Assembly (NCBI RefSeq): GCF_004345565.1
Contig: NZ_SLWA01000001.1
Coordinates: forward strand, 901,892 to 965,891
From: Flavobacterium circumlabens
GTDB taxonomy: Bacteria > Bacteroidota > Bacteroidia > Flavobacteriales > Flavobacteriaceae
Direction of reading: 5' to 3'
DNA length: 64,000 bases
Part shown: positions 23,377 to 38,300 of the stretch, piece after piece
Layout of the letters: every line of letters starts with the position of its first letter
Numbering within the stretch: the first letter of the stretch is position 1
Program-made: the position numbers and the translations under genes
Notes under the pieces: model-generated
Database searches by the model: none
What the model was told of the DNA's origin: nothing
Seen by the model: the letters and a program-made list of their open reading frames with translations, nothing else

Positions 23377-26300
23377 ATGACTATGGAAAAACCTACTACT
23401 TTTAAATCAGTAAAAACTGTTTTTACTTTTATCAAAAACATCGTTTGTGATATTCAAAATCAGTTTGAAAAGCGTAATGCTTCACTTGTTGATGCACAAT
23501 TGCAGCCTTTATTTGTAAAAGCAATTCACAATAAGAACATGTTTGTTTTCTTACTGTTGTTCTGTTTTGTTTCTGTTAATGCACAGATTGGAACTCCATT
23601 TTCATCCAGACTGGCTAATGGAAGCGTAAAAGTTAAGGGTGATATTATTTTAATTGGTAATACTGTTATTAACAAAGTAAATGATCGTTTAAAACCTTAT
23701 CCACCTGGAAAAGATGCAGATCCTGCAGATTTTAGTCCTGCAAAACCAGTTAATGGTGTTTTGTATACTGGGTCAGTAACTAATTTACCAGCGTTAACAA
23801 CTGAAGCCAATAAAGATTTTGATGATCCCGGAAATAATAATAGTTATTATGTCGAATATACTGATATAGATTCTGATCCGGATACTTATAATTCTACCTC
23901 AGCCAAATTGCTTATCAATAATTCATGTAAAAGCATTGTTTTTGCGGGATTGTATTGGTCAGCGATTTATCCGTATGAGAGAAGTACTAATACAGGTACA
24001 AAGTATGATGGTTCTCTTCGATATGAAGACTGGAATACAGTACAATTTAAAGTTCCTAATGGAACGTATCAGAAGCTAACCGCAAGTAAAACGGATGTAA
24101 AAGAAGTAATTTTTGATGGTTATAAAAAGAATGGACCAAACGTTTCCGATTCTTTTAAAGACTCTCCTTACGTTTGTTTTAAAGACGTAACTACATTATT
24201 ACAAGGCGTAAAAAATACCGCTGGTCAATTAGATGCCGATGGTGAATATACTGTTGCAAATGTAAGAGCAGCCAGAGGTAAGCGTAACGGAGGTGGAGCT
24301 GGTGGCTGGACACTTGTTGTAATTTATGAAAGTCCAAGTTTACCAAGTAAATTTATTTCTGTTTTTGATGGTTATGCAGGAGTTGATCCAGGTGGTTTAA
24401 AATCAGTTTCATATACTGTAAATGGGTTTAAAACATTGCCTGTAGGTTTTCAGGTAAATGCTAAAATTGGGGTTGGTGCCTTAGAAGGGGACAATCAGTT
24501 GACAGGTGATAACTTTCAAATTAAATCGAATAGTGTAGCAGGATTTACAACAATATGGGACGATATTAACCCTGTTGGGAATTTCTTTAACGCCACAATT
24601 TCAAATAATGATGCCCATGTTCTGGATCGAAATCCTAAAAGTAAGAACACAATGGGATTTGATATTGATAATGTTATTGTTAAAAACAACAAGAATGCAG
24701 TTATTCCAAATAATGAGACCGGTGCTACTCTCCAACTAACAACTTCCGACGATGGTTATGGTGCATTTGTGACGACTTTTGCGGTTGATATTATTGAACC
24801 GAAAATTGTATTAACAAAAGTTGTAAAAGCGCTGCGCGCTGATGGTGTAACAGAATATGATGCTTCAGCTGCACCAGTAAGTTTAGGTCAGGAATTGCGT
24901 TATGAAATTGGTTTCAGAAATCAGGGAAATGACAATGCTAAGAATTTTACTATTACAGATGTATTACCTCAAAATGTAATTTTTAATTCGGCAACAGATA
25001 TACTTTATAAAGATGCTGGTATTACATTTGTTTCTTATACACCGGCAACAAGAACAATTATATTTAAAGTTGATGATGATTTAGTTAAGAAATCAGGATC
25101 AACATACACATTAAAATTTAGAGTTAGGGTTGTTGCTGATTGTAATGAGTTGGTTGATGCTTGTTCTAATTTAATAAAAAATACGGCGACATCAGAATAT
25201 TACGGAGATCAAAACCCAACAAACAATGGAAAACCATATGGTGATGGAAGTTATTCCTTTAATACAGGTTGTATTGTTGGTGATCCAACTTCAACGAACT
25301 TTTTGGTTGGTATAGATGATTGTTTGTTTCAAAGAAAAGTATCACTTTGTGGTAGTGCCATACTAAAAGCTGCTAATGGGTATACTACTTATGAATGGAA
25401 AGATGAGTCTGGAAAAGTAGTTGGAACTACACAACAAATTACAGTTACTAAAGCAGGAATTTATACCGTACAAACAGGAGGTAATCCGGATTGTAAAGGT
25501 ATTCTTCAGACTTTTACAGTTGAAGATTATGCAAAAGGTGCCAATGATAATCCGGTTAGTCCATATGCCAGTAATATAGACCCGGCTACAAAGAGACCTT
25601 ACCTTTGTGCCAACGATAATAAGGAATTTCCAAAGATTTTCTTATGTGGTTTAACGGACACCAGGGAAATCAAGACCAATATTGCAGGAGCCACCAGTAT
25701 TAAATGGCAGGTTTCTACAGATGTACCACCTACAGGATTCCCTGCAAGTTGTGCGTATGAAGATGCTGTAAACTGGACACAGGCAGCGCCTGACGGACCT
25801 AATTTTACGGCAAATAAATCCGGGGCATTTAGGGTAATTGTAAGTTACGGTAATAACTGTGTGAACACGTTTTATTTTAGTGTTTTCCAGAACCCTTTAG
25901 ATGTAAAAGCTAAAAAAGATGATGCAATCTGTTCAACACCCGGAAAAATAACGATTACAAACCCGTTACCAAACACGGGTTATACGTATAGTAAAGACGG
26001 AACTAATTTTCAAAATTCAAATGTATTTGATAACCTGAATCCTGGTGATTACGTAATTACTGTAAAACAAACCGCGCCAACCACAGAAACTGCTTCATGT
26101 CCGTTTACTATTAAAGTAACAATTTTGCAAGCTACATTCAATCCCGAAGTAGTCGCTACAGATGCTATTTGCGGATCAGTTGGCGGATCTATAAGAGCCA
26201 GTGCAGCGGGTGTTCCTGGTGATTATCAGTTTATAGTTAAAAATGCCGGAACGAATACAATTGTAGCAAATTCAGGAAAAGTTACCTCTCCAAATTATAA

Positions 26301-29300
26301 AGATTTTACAGTAGCTCCCGGAAAGTATGATGTTGAAGTGTATGCTAATAACAGTTTAGTACTTCCAGCGAATAACGGATGTTTCGCAATGAAAACAGTC
26401 GAGGTATTCGATAAAACATTAAAGGCCAGTGCACAAATTACGAAGTCATTAGCTTGTGGAAATGGTGAAATTACGATTACTGCTTCGGGTGGAACTCCAA
26501 TTCCTAACTCCAGTCCTGCCAAATATAATTATAATGTAAATGGAGTTGATACAGGAACTAATCCTGTAATTACTGTAGTGAGACCACTAACCAATGGTGG
26601 TAAATATGATATTATAGTAACAGATTATGCAGGTTGTAAATTTACAATACCAACAATAATAGTCGTTGACACACCGAGACCAACTGTAACAATAACCCCA
26701 AAAAATGGTAAATGTTATGGTGAAAAAGGTGAAATTTCGATGACAGTTACGCCAGCAGATTCAGGTTACAGCGTTTCTTATAATGTTAATGGTGGGGCGT
26801 ATACAACGTTACCAACTACCAATTTAGCTCCGGCTAAATATAATGTAATCGTAAAATATACATATGGTACTGAAGATTGTTTCGATGCCGTTAAAGTAGT
26901 AGAAATTACCGGACCGGAATCGCGATTGAGTGCTTCAGCGGGAGTTGCAGCTTTGTCCGGTTGTGGACCTACTGGTTTTGAAAACCAGGGATTGGTTAGA
27001 ATTACAAACCCTCAGGGAGGAACTCCTTTTGCCGCTCCAGATTTATACAGATACAGTTTTGATGGAGGCACCACCTGGATTAAAGATAATTTTGCTTATG
27101 TAAATCCGAGAGTAACACCTTATACTTTTTATATCAAAGATGCTGTTGATTGTATTTATCCAATGACAGGTATTGTTTTGGATCCTCAGCCAGTAGCACC
27201 GGTTATTGAGGTTGATAATCCTGTAACATTTAATTGTGACGGGTCAGCAACAAGTACGGTAACGGTTAAAAATCCGGGCGCAGCCAATTATAGTTTTAAC
27301 TATTATTTATTGCCAAGTACCGTAGCAAATACCAATAATCCTACAAATGTTTTTCCTAATGTGTCTGCGGGACCTCATAGAGTTAGAGTAGAGTATAAAC
27401 TTACAAATGTTCCTACATACAGTATTTTATTAAAAGAAGATTTCGGTTATGGTGATGATGTTCAGTCTCCTGGAATTAATAGTACCTATTATTGTTTTGA
27501 AAGACAAGTAGCAGCAACTCAATGTAGAGGAGCTATAGAAATCAATGATGGTGATTATTCTGTTACGGCAAAGATTGTACAGCCTTTCGGACCATGGTTA
27601 CAACCGGGTGATCATACACCTCCAACTGTGCCGGCGACTGCTAAGGGAAGATGTTTAGTGGTTAATATCGGAGATCAAATTCCGGTGACCGCTATTTTAT
27701 ACCAAAAAGACATTAAAGATATTATTCCGAACCAGCCGATTAATTTCGAGTTTTTTGCAATGAACCTGCTAAATAAGAACAATACTCAGGCTGACCCAAA
27801 TCTTAGGGTTGCATTGGTTAATGCAGCAGGTGTTGAGATTTCAGGATTTAATACAGGTTCAATACCGAAATCTGAAAAATGGGAAGTTTACCCTAAAACA
27901 GTTATGACTCTTGATCCTGGAGCCAATACTAATTTAAAATTTATTGTCCGTTCAAACGTAAAAGAAACAAGTGGAAACGATGTGGCCATTGATGATATTA
28001 CCGTTTATCAATTACCAAAAACATGTGCTAAAGACATATTCATTGATTTTACGGTACCTCTAGGTAACGCTTTTTCTGCAACTGTCGGGAATTCTATTCA
28101 GGCAGATTGTAATGGTGGTAAAGGTTCTTTTGATATTTTCGTTAAAAACTTTGATACCAATAATGGATTCTATTATTCTATTGATGGAGGTACTACCTGG
28201 GCAAACTCAAAAGTTTCACCGGTTAAAATTTCCAATATTGCGGGCAATTATAATGTTAATGTTCGATATGATAACCCGGCTGCACCTGCACCTGGAACGC
28301 CATGTATTATTCCTATTCCTGCAACAATTACAGAACCTACTGCTTTTGTTGTAAAAGCAAATGCGAGTGTGGCATTATGTAAGTCAGGAGCAGGCGCTGT
28401 CGCAACAGTTACAGCAAGCGCACAGGGAGGTATTGGGCCCTACACATTAATACTTAAAGATAAAAATACACCATTTACAGAAGTAACTTTCCCACCTAGT
28501 GGAATATTACCAGACATCAAGCCTGGAACTTATACCGTTTTAGGAACAGATGCTAAAGGATGTGGAGGTTCTATCGGTACTGATTTAGTTATTGCTGACC
28601 CTGTTAAACCGGAAGCAAATATTGTTTCCAATACAGGTTTATGTTTTGATGGTAGTAGTGCTCTGATTACAGTTAATATTACTAAAGGTACCGGTCCATT
28701 CTATTATCAGGTAAATGTAAATGGAGCAGGATATGGTAATCCAAGTACTACTTTTCCAGGCAAAACATTTACCTATACGGGAACTGCAACAGGAACTTAT
28801 GACTTTTTGATTACAGATACCAGCAACAAATGTGAGGCTACAGCTGTAAGTCAAAAAATTGAAGGTAAATTAACAGCAAATGCGCTAACGACTACGCCAT
28901 TAAGCTGTGATCTTACTGCACCAAACGCAGTTATAGAAGTTTCTATTTCAGGAGGTTATACACCTTATAAATATGTGGTTAAAAAAGGTGCTACGACATT
29001 ATTTACCAGCGGTAGTATTGCAGGTCCTAAATTTACCTATTCAACAAGTACTTCAGGAACCTATACTTTTGAAATTACAGATGTAAAAGGTTGTCCATTT
29101 AAGGTTGACGCAATCGTTAATTCTAAAGTTGCCGTTACTGCAAAAGAGAAAGTAGATCATGTAAGCTGTAATGGTGCAGCTGACGGAAGCGTTACCATTA
29201 CACCACTAACAGGAGTAACTCCGTTTACGTACCAGTTTAATGGTACAGGTCCTTTTACGTCTACGACTACTTACGGACCATTAGCCGGTTCTATTGCAGG

Positions 29301-32300
29301 AACGACTTATACCTACATTGTAAAAGACGGACAACAATGTGAACAATCCTATTCCTTTAAAGTTTTCCAACCGGATGTAATTAAAGGTACTGCTACAATG
29401 GCGCCTTTGTACAATTGTGACAATCCTGCAACAATAACAATTTCAGGAGTTAGTGGAGGAAATGGTTCTTACCAGTATACTTTATTGAAAGATGGTGTAA
29501 AATATGCCGGACCACAAGGAACACTTGTATTTAATAATTTAAGTACAGAAGGTGTTTATACCGTTACAATTACAGATTCGAAAAGTTGTTCTGTTACAAT
29601 ACCAGCGGGAACGATTACCAAATTGAACCCACCGGCAGCGATGACGCTCACGCCTTCGAAAGTAACTTGTCCGAGTAATACGGCCAGCGTAACCATTTCA
29701 GATGTGAAAAATGCGGCTGGTGTACTTTTACCAACTGCAGGCTTACAATACAGAATGCTTTTACCAACGGTTGGTACTTACCAGACTACTACTACATTTA
29801 CAGGTTTAGCTGCGGGAGTTTCATATAAATTTGAAGTAAAAGACGCGAACAATTGTAAATTCGAAGAAACTATATTTATACCTGCATTACCCACTATTGC
29901 AGTAACATTTAAATCTCAAATTGATATCGTATGTTTTGGCGATACCAATGGTAGTGCCATATTTACGGTAACAGGATTGGGTAATGGTACAAATTACTCG
30001 TATGTTGTAGATACTAAACCGGCTGTAACAGGAACTTCTCCTGCAGCAGGTACATCTTTTGATATTCCGGTATCAGGATTAAGCCCTGGTTTACATACCA
30101 TTACAGTAACCAATACATCAACTACTTGTTCTGCACAACAGACTGTAACGATTTTGGCTCCGGCTGCGGCTTTAGTCTTAAACCCTCCTGGATTAACTCC
30201 TGTTACTTGTAACGGTTTAGGTCAGGCAATAATCAATGCAGTAGGTGGCTGGACACCCTATAAAAATTATGAGTTAACTCCAACAAATCCGGCAGGGGCT
30301 GTTGTGAATCAAACGACTAATACTTTTACAGGATTAGCAGCGGGAGACTATAAAGTGGTAGTAACAGACTTAAACGGATGTACTAAAACGCAAAACTTCA
30401 CGATTAACCCTAAGGTTGATCCGGTGGCCAGTATAGATACTGTTACATCAGATTTTTGCTCGAGTGCTTTAGGAGCAACTATTAAAGTTACACCTAATAC
30501 AGCACCTAATTACACGTATACACTTAATGGTGTAACTAAAACCACCGGAACATTCACAGGATTAATCCCGGGAAGTTATATTATTAAAGTTACAGATACT
30601 TCTACAGGTTGTTTTATTAATTTACCTGCAACAACTATTGCTTCGCCAATAGCAGCAAGCATTACTTTAGACAAAGATTTAGATTGTTCACTTGCTACGC
30701 CGGGTGCAACTATCAGAGTTTATAATATTACAGCGGGTTACCCGGACTATAAATACAGAGTAAATACTACAGGTGCACCATTTACAGGTGGTTATACCAC
30801 ACTTGCTGCTGGACAGACTTCGTTTACGTATCCGGCTAGTGCTGCTGCTACTTATTATTTTGAAATTACAGACAGTAAAAATTGTACTACCGTTGTAAGT
30901 CAAAAGATAAATACAATTGTAAAACCAGTAGTTACTGCTGCCACTCCGGCTCATGTAAAATGTAAAGGAGACGCTACAGGTACTATTACGGTAACAACAA
31001 ACCCGGCAGCGGGAACGTATACCTATGTATTAACACCAACTGCACCAACGACGGGAGCTGTAATTACACAAACAAATAATGTATTTACAGGTATCAAAGC
31101 CGGAACTTATTCTGTTACAGTTACAGATGCTAAAAGTTGTACTTCTGCACCTTTCCCGGTTACCATTACAGAGCCTGCTATTGCATTGACAGCTTCAGCT
31201 TTAGCAACAAAAGTAAAATGTGGAACAGGAAACGCTCCTCAAGCCGCTACTATTACGGTAACAGCGATTAATGGAACTCCATTTACAGGAGGAAAATATA
31301 AATACGATTACGGAGATGGAAACGGTTATGTAGATTCAAATACATTTACCACAAGTACTCCGGGACTTGTAAGTATTACAGTAATAGATAAAAATGGCTG
31401 TACGGCACCAGCATCTGCTACAATTAATACATTAAACCCGCCAACGGCTTTAGCTTTTGCACAGGCAAATGTTATTAACTGTGACGCCACTCAATCAGAT
31501 ACTGATTTAAAAGTTACCGTTACTAATGGTGTAGCACCGTTTAAATTTGAAATAACAAGTACAACGGCTGCAATTGCTACGGCAACTCCAGTTGTAACAG
31601 GTATTACTACTCAGGATTATACCTTTACCAATTTATCACCTGGAAATTATTTCTTTACCATTACAGATGCTAATGGTTGTACAAAAGACGGAAATTACAC
31701 CATTGATAATGTAGTTCCAATTACCGTAAGTGGTAGTTTAGTTACTGCGGTATCTTGTAATAATGGTTTAGACGGATCTGTTAAATTTACAGTTGGAGGA
31801 AACTCAACAGGATTTGGTTTTGTTCTGACAAATACTGCTGGTACCACTATTACAGGTGGAAATCAGGTGGGTAATGTTGTTACTTTCAGTAATTTACTTG
31901 GAGGAACAACGTATACCATTACGGTTACCAACCCAACAACAAAATGTACTAACACTGCTTTTGTAAACCTTGCCAATCCAACTGCAATCACGATTACAGC
32001 GGCATCTGGTACAAAAGTATATTGTGACAAACCGAATACAGCGATTACAGTAACCGCTACGGGAGGTACAGGTACTTTATATTATGCTGTTGTTTCTGCA
32101 AAAGTTGGAACTCCGGCACCGGTTTACCCGGCAGATTACAATACAACAGGAGTCTTCTCAAGAAACACGGTTGTAGACGGAGAAACTTTCAATGTATTTG
32201 TAAGAGACGCAAAAGGCTGTCCTGCCACGACATCATTCACAGTAGTGAGAGATGCACCGCCAACAATAAACCCAATACCAGTAACCTGTTACAAAGGAGG

Positions 32301-35300
32301 TTCACTTAACATCGTGATGTCAGGTACTGTTTTTGCAGGAACTACATGGTATGGTGTTAATGGTACGTACTCTTCAGACCCTACTAAAACTATTTCCGGA
32401 CCAGGTACTTATGATTTAACGATTAAAGATGATAACGGTTGTATATCTCCGGTTTTCAAATTAATTATTAATAATCAATTAAAACTTACGGTTAAACCTG
32501 AAAAAGATGTTACCTGTACAGCTGTTCCGCCATTTACAACTACAGATGCACAAGTTACTTTGTCAGCTTTAGGTGGTGGTGCTGCATATACTTACTGGTA
32601 TAAATTAGGTTTAGGAGGAACATATGTTGCTTTACCAGGTAATGTCTTCAATATGTCAGCAGCAGGAGCTGGAGATTATTATTTCCGGGTTACCTCTGAC
32701 GGATGTTCTGCAGAAAGTACGGTTCCTGTAAAAGTTACTGCACCGGTACTGCCAGTTGTAAATGCTGTAGCAACCGGAACATTGTGTACGTTATCTGAAC
32801 AGGGAACAATACAAGTTACGGTAACTTCCGGCGGAGTTGGTCCATTTACGTATACTATTGATAATTGGGTAACCAGTAATGATACCGGTTATTTTCCAAA
32901 TTTACCAGGTGCAACAGGAACAGGTTTAGGATATACCTATCAGGTTCGTGATGCTAAAGGTTGTATTGGAACAGGAGCTACTCAGGCATTTGTTATCGCC
33001 CCGGATCCTATTACTTTTGGTACGGCTATTCAAAACATAGAATGTGATCCGTCGTCGACACCACCGGGTTCAACTTTAGGGTCAATCACTGTAATAAATG
33101 CTACTGGTGGAACAGGACAATATACCTACCATATTAGTAATAATTTTGGCTACAAAGATTCTTATACAACAATTGCCAGAGAAGATCATAAGTTTGATAT
33201 TATTGACTTTGGTGTCTATGATGTAGTAGTTATAGATGCTAATAGTTGTCCTTTACCAAAGAAGGTAATTATGGCTTCTCCACCAGATGATTTAGATATT
33301 GATGTGACTACTATCCCTTCTACTTGTACAACAGGCGGAACTGCTATTGTTACGGTTTCAGCAGCGGTAACGAGTGGAAACTATGAATTTGGTATCTTAG
33401 AATTTAATACCGCACCTTACACTAATAACTACACTGGACCAGATGTGGTTGGTGGAAATGTTAAAACATTTAACCCGCTGATTCCAGGTGTAACATACAC
33501 ATTTGTAGTACATGATATAGTTACAAACTGTTACTTCCTGAAATCTGCAGATGCTCCTATTGGTTCAGCTTCTACGTTAGTGGGTACTCCAGCGCCTCAG
33601 AATGTTACTTGTATTGGACTAGGTGATGGTAAAGTGACCTTTACTATTACAGGACAACACGCCACTACAACGTCTGTAGATTATCAGATTTTCAGAGATC
33701 AGGATAATGCTGTGATGAGTCCTTTATTAAATGCACCGGTAGTTGCTGCGCCATTTACTGTAACTTATCCTGGAACTTTAGCGCCGGGAAGATATTATAT
33801 TGTATTCACAGAAAGAGGCGGAACTATTGACGGTTGTCAGTCTGCTTCAACAATGTTCGAAATAAAAGAATCAACAACACCATTAACGCTGTTGGCATCA
33901 TCACTTAAAAATGCCAATTGTAATCCAAACGCCGGTATTGTTACCGCGCAGGGTAAAGGTGGGGCAGGTTCTTATCTATACCAAATAATTACGGATACAG
34001 GAGCAATTGGTGATGCTGATGATCCAAAACCAACAGCGGCATCATTCACAACAGCGAATAGTAGCAATACATTCTTTGTTAATTCAGGAGATTATTTGGT
34101 TTGGGTTAAAGATGCAAACAACTGTATTACAAGTGCAACCGTAAAAGTTATTCAGGATCCTCTTCCGGTATTTAACGTTGACTTTACTACTTTTTGTGCA
34201 GGAGAAGGCGCATTTGAAGTTACGGTGAATATAACAGATCCGGTACCTACGATGGGTCCATATAAAGTAAGTGTTGATAACGGTACTCCGGTTCCGGTTA
34301 CAGGAGTAACCTATACTGCTTTAGGTCTTACTTCAGGACCACATACTTTTGTAGTGATAGATAAAAACAACTGTTCTCAGGCACTTCCGACTGATCTAAA
34401 CATAAATCCAACACCATCCGCAATAGCAACTCTCGGAAAAGTTCTGGCTTGTTCGGTTACGGGTACTGTAGTGGAAGACGCTGTCATTCATGTTGAAATT
34501 AAAGACGGTACACCGGCTTATACCTATGAAGTTAAGAAAGGAATTGCTGGTTTCGTTACATTTACGCCTGCGACAACTGTTGTTGCCGGAGTAACAGCAT
34601 TCGATTATACAGTGCCTTCGGGAGCTGCTGATACTTATATTTTTAGAATTACAGATGTAAACGGTTGTCCTATTAGTACAAACCCTGTAACAATTGATCC
34701 TATTGTACCAATTGTACCGGATGCTAAAGCTATACAGCCATCATGTTTTGGTGGTACAGGTACTATTGTATTATCGGCAATTGGAGGAAAAGGACCATAT
34801 AGGTATAACTTCAACAATGCAGGATTCTCTACAATTGATACGTATACAGCTATTTCAAATAATGGTATACCTTATTCATTTATTGTAAAAGACGATCTAG
34901 GTTGCGAAGCATCAGGTACTGTAATTTTAGGTGAACCAAGTGAGGTAACTATTAATCCTCCGGTTATTACACAATTAACGTGTGGTCCTGGTAATGTTGG
35001 AATAGACGCGCAGGTTGTTTTATCTGCAAGTGGAGGTACAGGTACTATTGAATATAGTTTTGACGGAAGTGATTTCAGTACTAAAACGACGTACAATGTT
35101 ATTGACACAGGAAACGATCGATTGGCTATTCCATTTAGTGTGAGAGATGCAAATAACTGTTCTAAATCAGGTACTGTGGATATCTTAAAATTAGATCCAC
35201 CGGTATTTAATGAACCGGCCTTTACGCAAACTACTATTACATGTCTGGCCACTACAAGTGATGTTCAGGTGGTGAGTACCAAAGGTATTGGTACCCCTAC

Positions 35301-38300
35301 TTATAAAATCATTTCGCCAGTTGCACAGGCAGGAAATATATCAGGTTTAAACTCTGGTCTTTTCACAGGTCTACCTGCTGGTGACTATATTTTTGAAGTA
35401 ACAGACTCGAGAAATTGTAAAGATCAGGCATCGTATACTGTAAAAGATGTAATCAAAATCAACATAGTGGAGCAATCCACAACAGGAATAACGTGTGCTA
35501 CGGCTACAGACGGGAAAGCTACTTTCTTCGTGTCAGGCTTTGGTTCAGCTGCTCCGGGAACATACCGCTATAAATTAGATGGTGGCGCGGATGTAACCGG
35601 TTTAACAGCTGCAACAATCAATTTAACAGGATTGTCAAGCGGAAATCACACCCTTACGGTATTCGATGATGTAACAGGTTGTTCTATGGCATTGCCATTA
35701 GGATTTGACATTGCTGCACCGCCTGCTCCGCTATCAGCAACTAAAGTGGTTACACCATTAGGTTGTACTACTTTTGGAGCAGTAACTATTACAGCTGTTG
35801 ACGGTTGGGGTGACTATACATACACTTTAACTCAGGGTGCGGTTGTTAAAACAAATACAGATGGAATATTTGGTGGTCTTACTGTAGCAGGTACCTACAA
35901 CATTTCTGTAAAAGACAGTAATGGTTGTGAAGTAAAGGATTCGTTTACTTTAACCGCTCCGGTTAAGCCAACAATTGCAATCGACCCTTCTAATTATTGT
36001 TATGTAAATGATAATACAACAACTATAAACGTAAGTGCTACTTCTGTAGGTGCGCCGCATGTTGTAACACCATACGAGTTTAGTATTGATGGTACAAACT
36101 GGCAACTTTCAGGTTCATTCACTGGTCTGAAACCTGGTGATTATACCATTACGGTTAGAGATAAATTTGGTTGTACAGATGCTGTAACAACTAAAATCAA
36201 CGGTCAGCTTTTCGCTTCTGCAGAAAACACAAAAGATCTTTATTGTGCAGGTCTTGCTGCTGACGGAACAATTAGAGTAAGTGCTGTTGGCGGATATCCT
36301 GCTTACACGTATACAGTAAATATTAATGGCGGCGGAGCTTCTGCACCAGTGGCGTTTACAAACCCCGCTTTCTCTGATTACAACGTGACAGCTGCCGGTA
36401 GTTATGTATTTACAGTGTACGATTCAAGAGGTTGTGCGTATCCGATTCCTGCTGTAGTAATGGTAGACCCAACTTTGGTTGTGTTTACTGCGACACCAAC
36501 TTCACCAAGTTGTTCAGGAACTCAGGGAACTGTAGGAGATGGTTCAATTTTATTTAATTTGCCACCTTCTAACAACAATCCGGATTATACTTATACAATT
36601 CAACGTACAATTCCAGCTGGCGGAGTACTTGTTAGTCAGGTTAACAATCCTTTATTCAAAGGTTTAATTGCAGGTACTTATACGGTTACTGTAAAATCAG
36701 CGAGAGATTGTTCTACTACGGATACAGTTATTATTAACCCTCCAACTCCGGTTGTGGCTTCAGCTTTAGCTTCGCCATATACTTGTTCAGGAACAAACAC
36801 CCTAAATGCAACTGTTGTTACGGTTACAGGTACAGGTGGAAAAGGAACTAATCTGGTTACAGATTATACCTACAGTGACAACGGAACAAACTGGAAAACA
36901 ACAAATACATTTAATGTTATAGATAACGGATCAGTTCAAAATCCAATCTATTATGTTAAAGATGGTAATGGATGTATCGCTTCTATTCAGATTCCGGTAA
37001 ACCCATTCCCTAAATTGATTTCTGCTATAGCTACATTAGATACTAAAGCAGATTGTAAAAATGCAGGAGAAATTATAAATGTCGTTATCGCAGGCGGATC
37101 TGTTCCGGCTAATTTTGAATATGATGTTTATAAAGATGGTATACTATTCGCTTCAGCTATTCCGGTAACAGGTAATACCTTTAATTATACAGCACCGGAT
37201 GCAGGTCATTTCTATCAGTTTAAAGTAACTGATAAAACGACAACTTGTTTCATTCTTTCTAATGTATATAACGTTCCGTTATTCAATACAATGAAAGTGA
37301 TCGCAACTGCCTCTCAAATGGTAAGCTGTAATGGTTTCAGCGATGCAGAAATCACGGTGAGCATTACCAATTACACAGGTGCATTTACGTACCAGGTTTA
37401 CGATGCCGCAAATAATGCAGTAGTGGGTGCTTCAGGATCAGGAAATGCTACAACGGGTAATCCGTTTACAATTGCAGGACTTCCTTTTGGAGGTAATTAT
37501 ACCGTTAGAATTACACAAACAGCTTACCCTGAATGTATAGTTTCTTCAAACCCTGTAGATATTACGCAGCCTCCGGTATTAAGCCTGACTGGTTTAAAAG
37601 TTGACAATGTAAACCAAAACTGTAACAATGACGGTGCAGTACTGACGGTAGATCCTTTAACAATTGTTGGTGGTACTCCTGGATTTACCTATGCATTTGC
37701 TCCTGCAGGAACAAGTACGACACTTTTAGTGTACACACCGTCTCCGACAAAAACAATTGTAACGACGAAAGTGTTCCCATTATTCGATGCATGGGATGTG
37801 TATGTAAAAGATGCGAAGGGTTGTTATGATCATGTAACAGTAAATGTTTCATTAGATCCAAAACCAACCATTACAGATGTAAAAGTAGCGAGCCAATGTG
37901 CCAGCACTTTAGGATACAGAATAGATGTTACGGCAACCGGAGTTGGAACTTTACAATACAGTTTGGACAACGGACCATTTACAACAGATAATTTCTTTAT
38001 CGTTTATTCTCCGGGACAATATACCGTTACCGTACAAGATGCAAATCAATGTACGACAACAGCTCTTGCACCAGTTACTGTTTTAGAACCGCTTACATTA
38101 AGTGGAGAAATAACGGTAATGTCAAATTGTAACACAGCAACAGGAGAAATTACTTTACATGCTGCAGGCGGTACGGTTTTACCAGCTAATAGCTATGTAT
38201 ATACGAAAGACAATTGGGTTACAAGCCAGGTTACTCCTGTCTTTAAAAACCTTGCTCCGGCTGTATACAAATTTAAAGTAAGAGATGTTGTTACATTATG

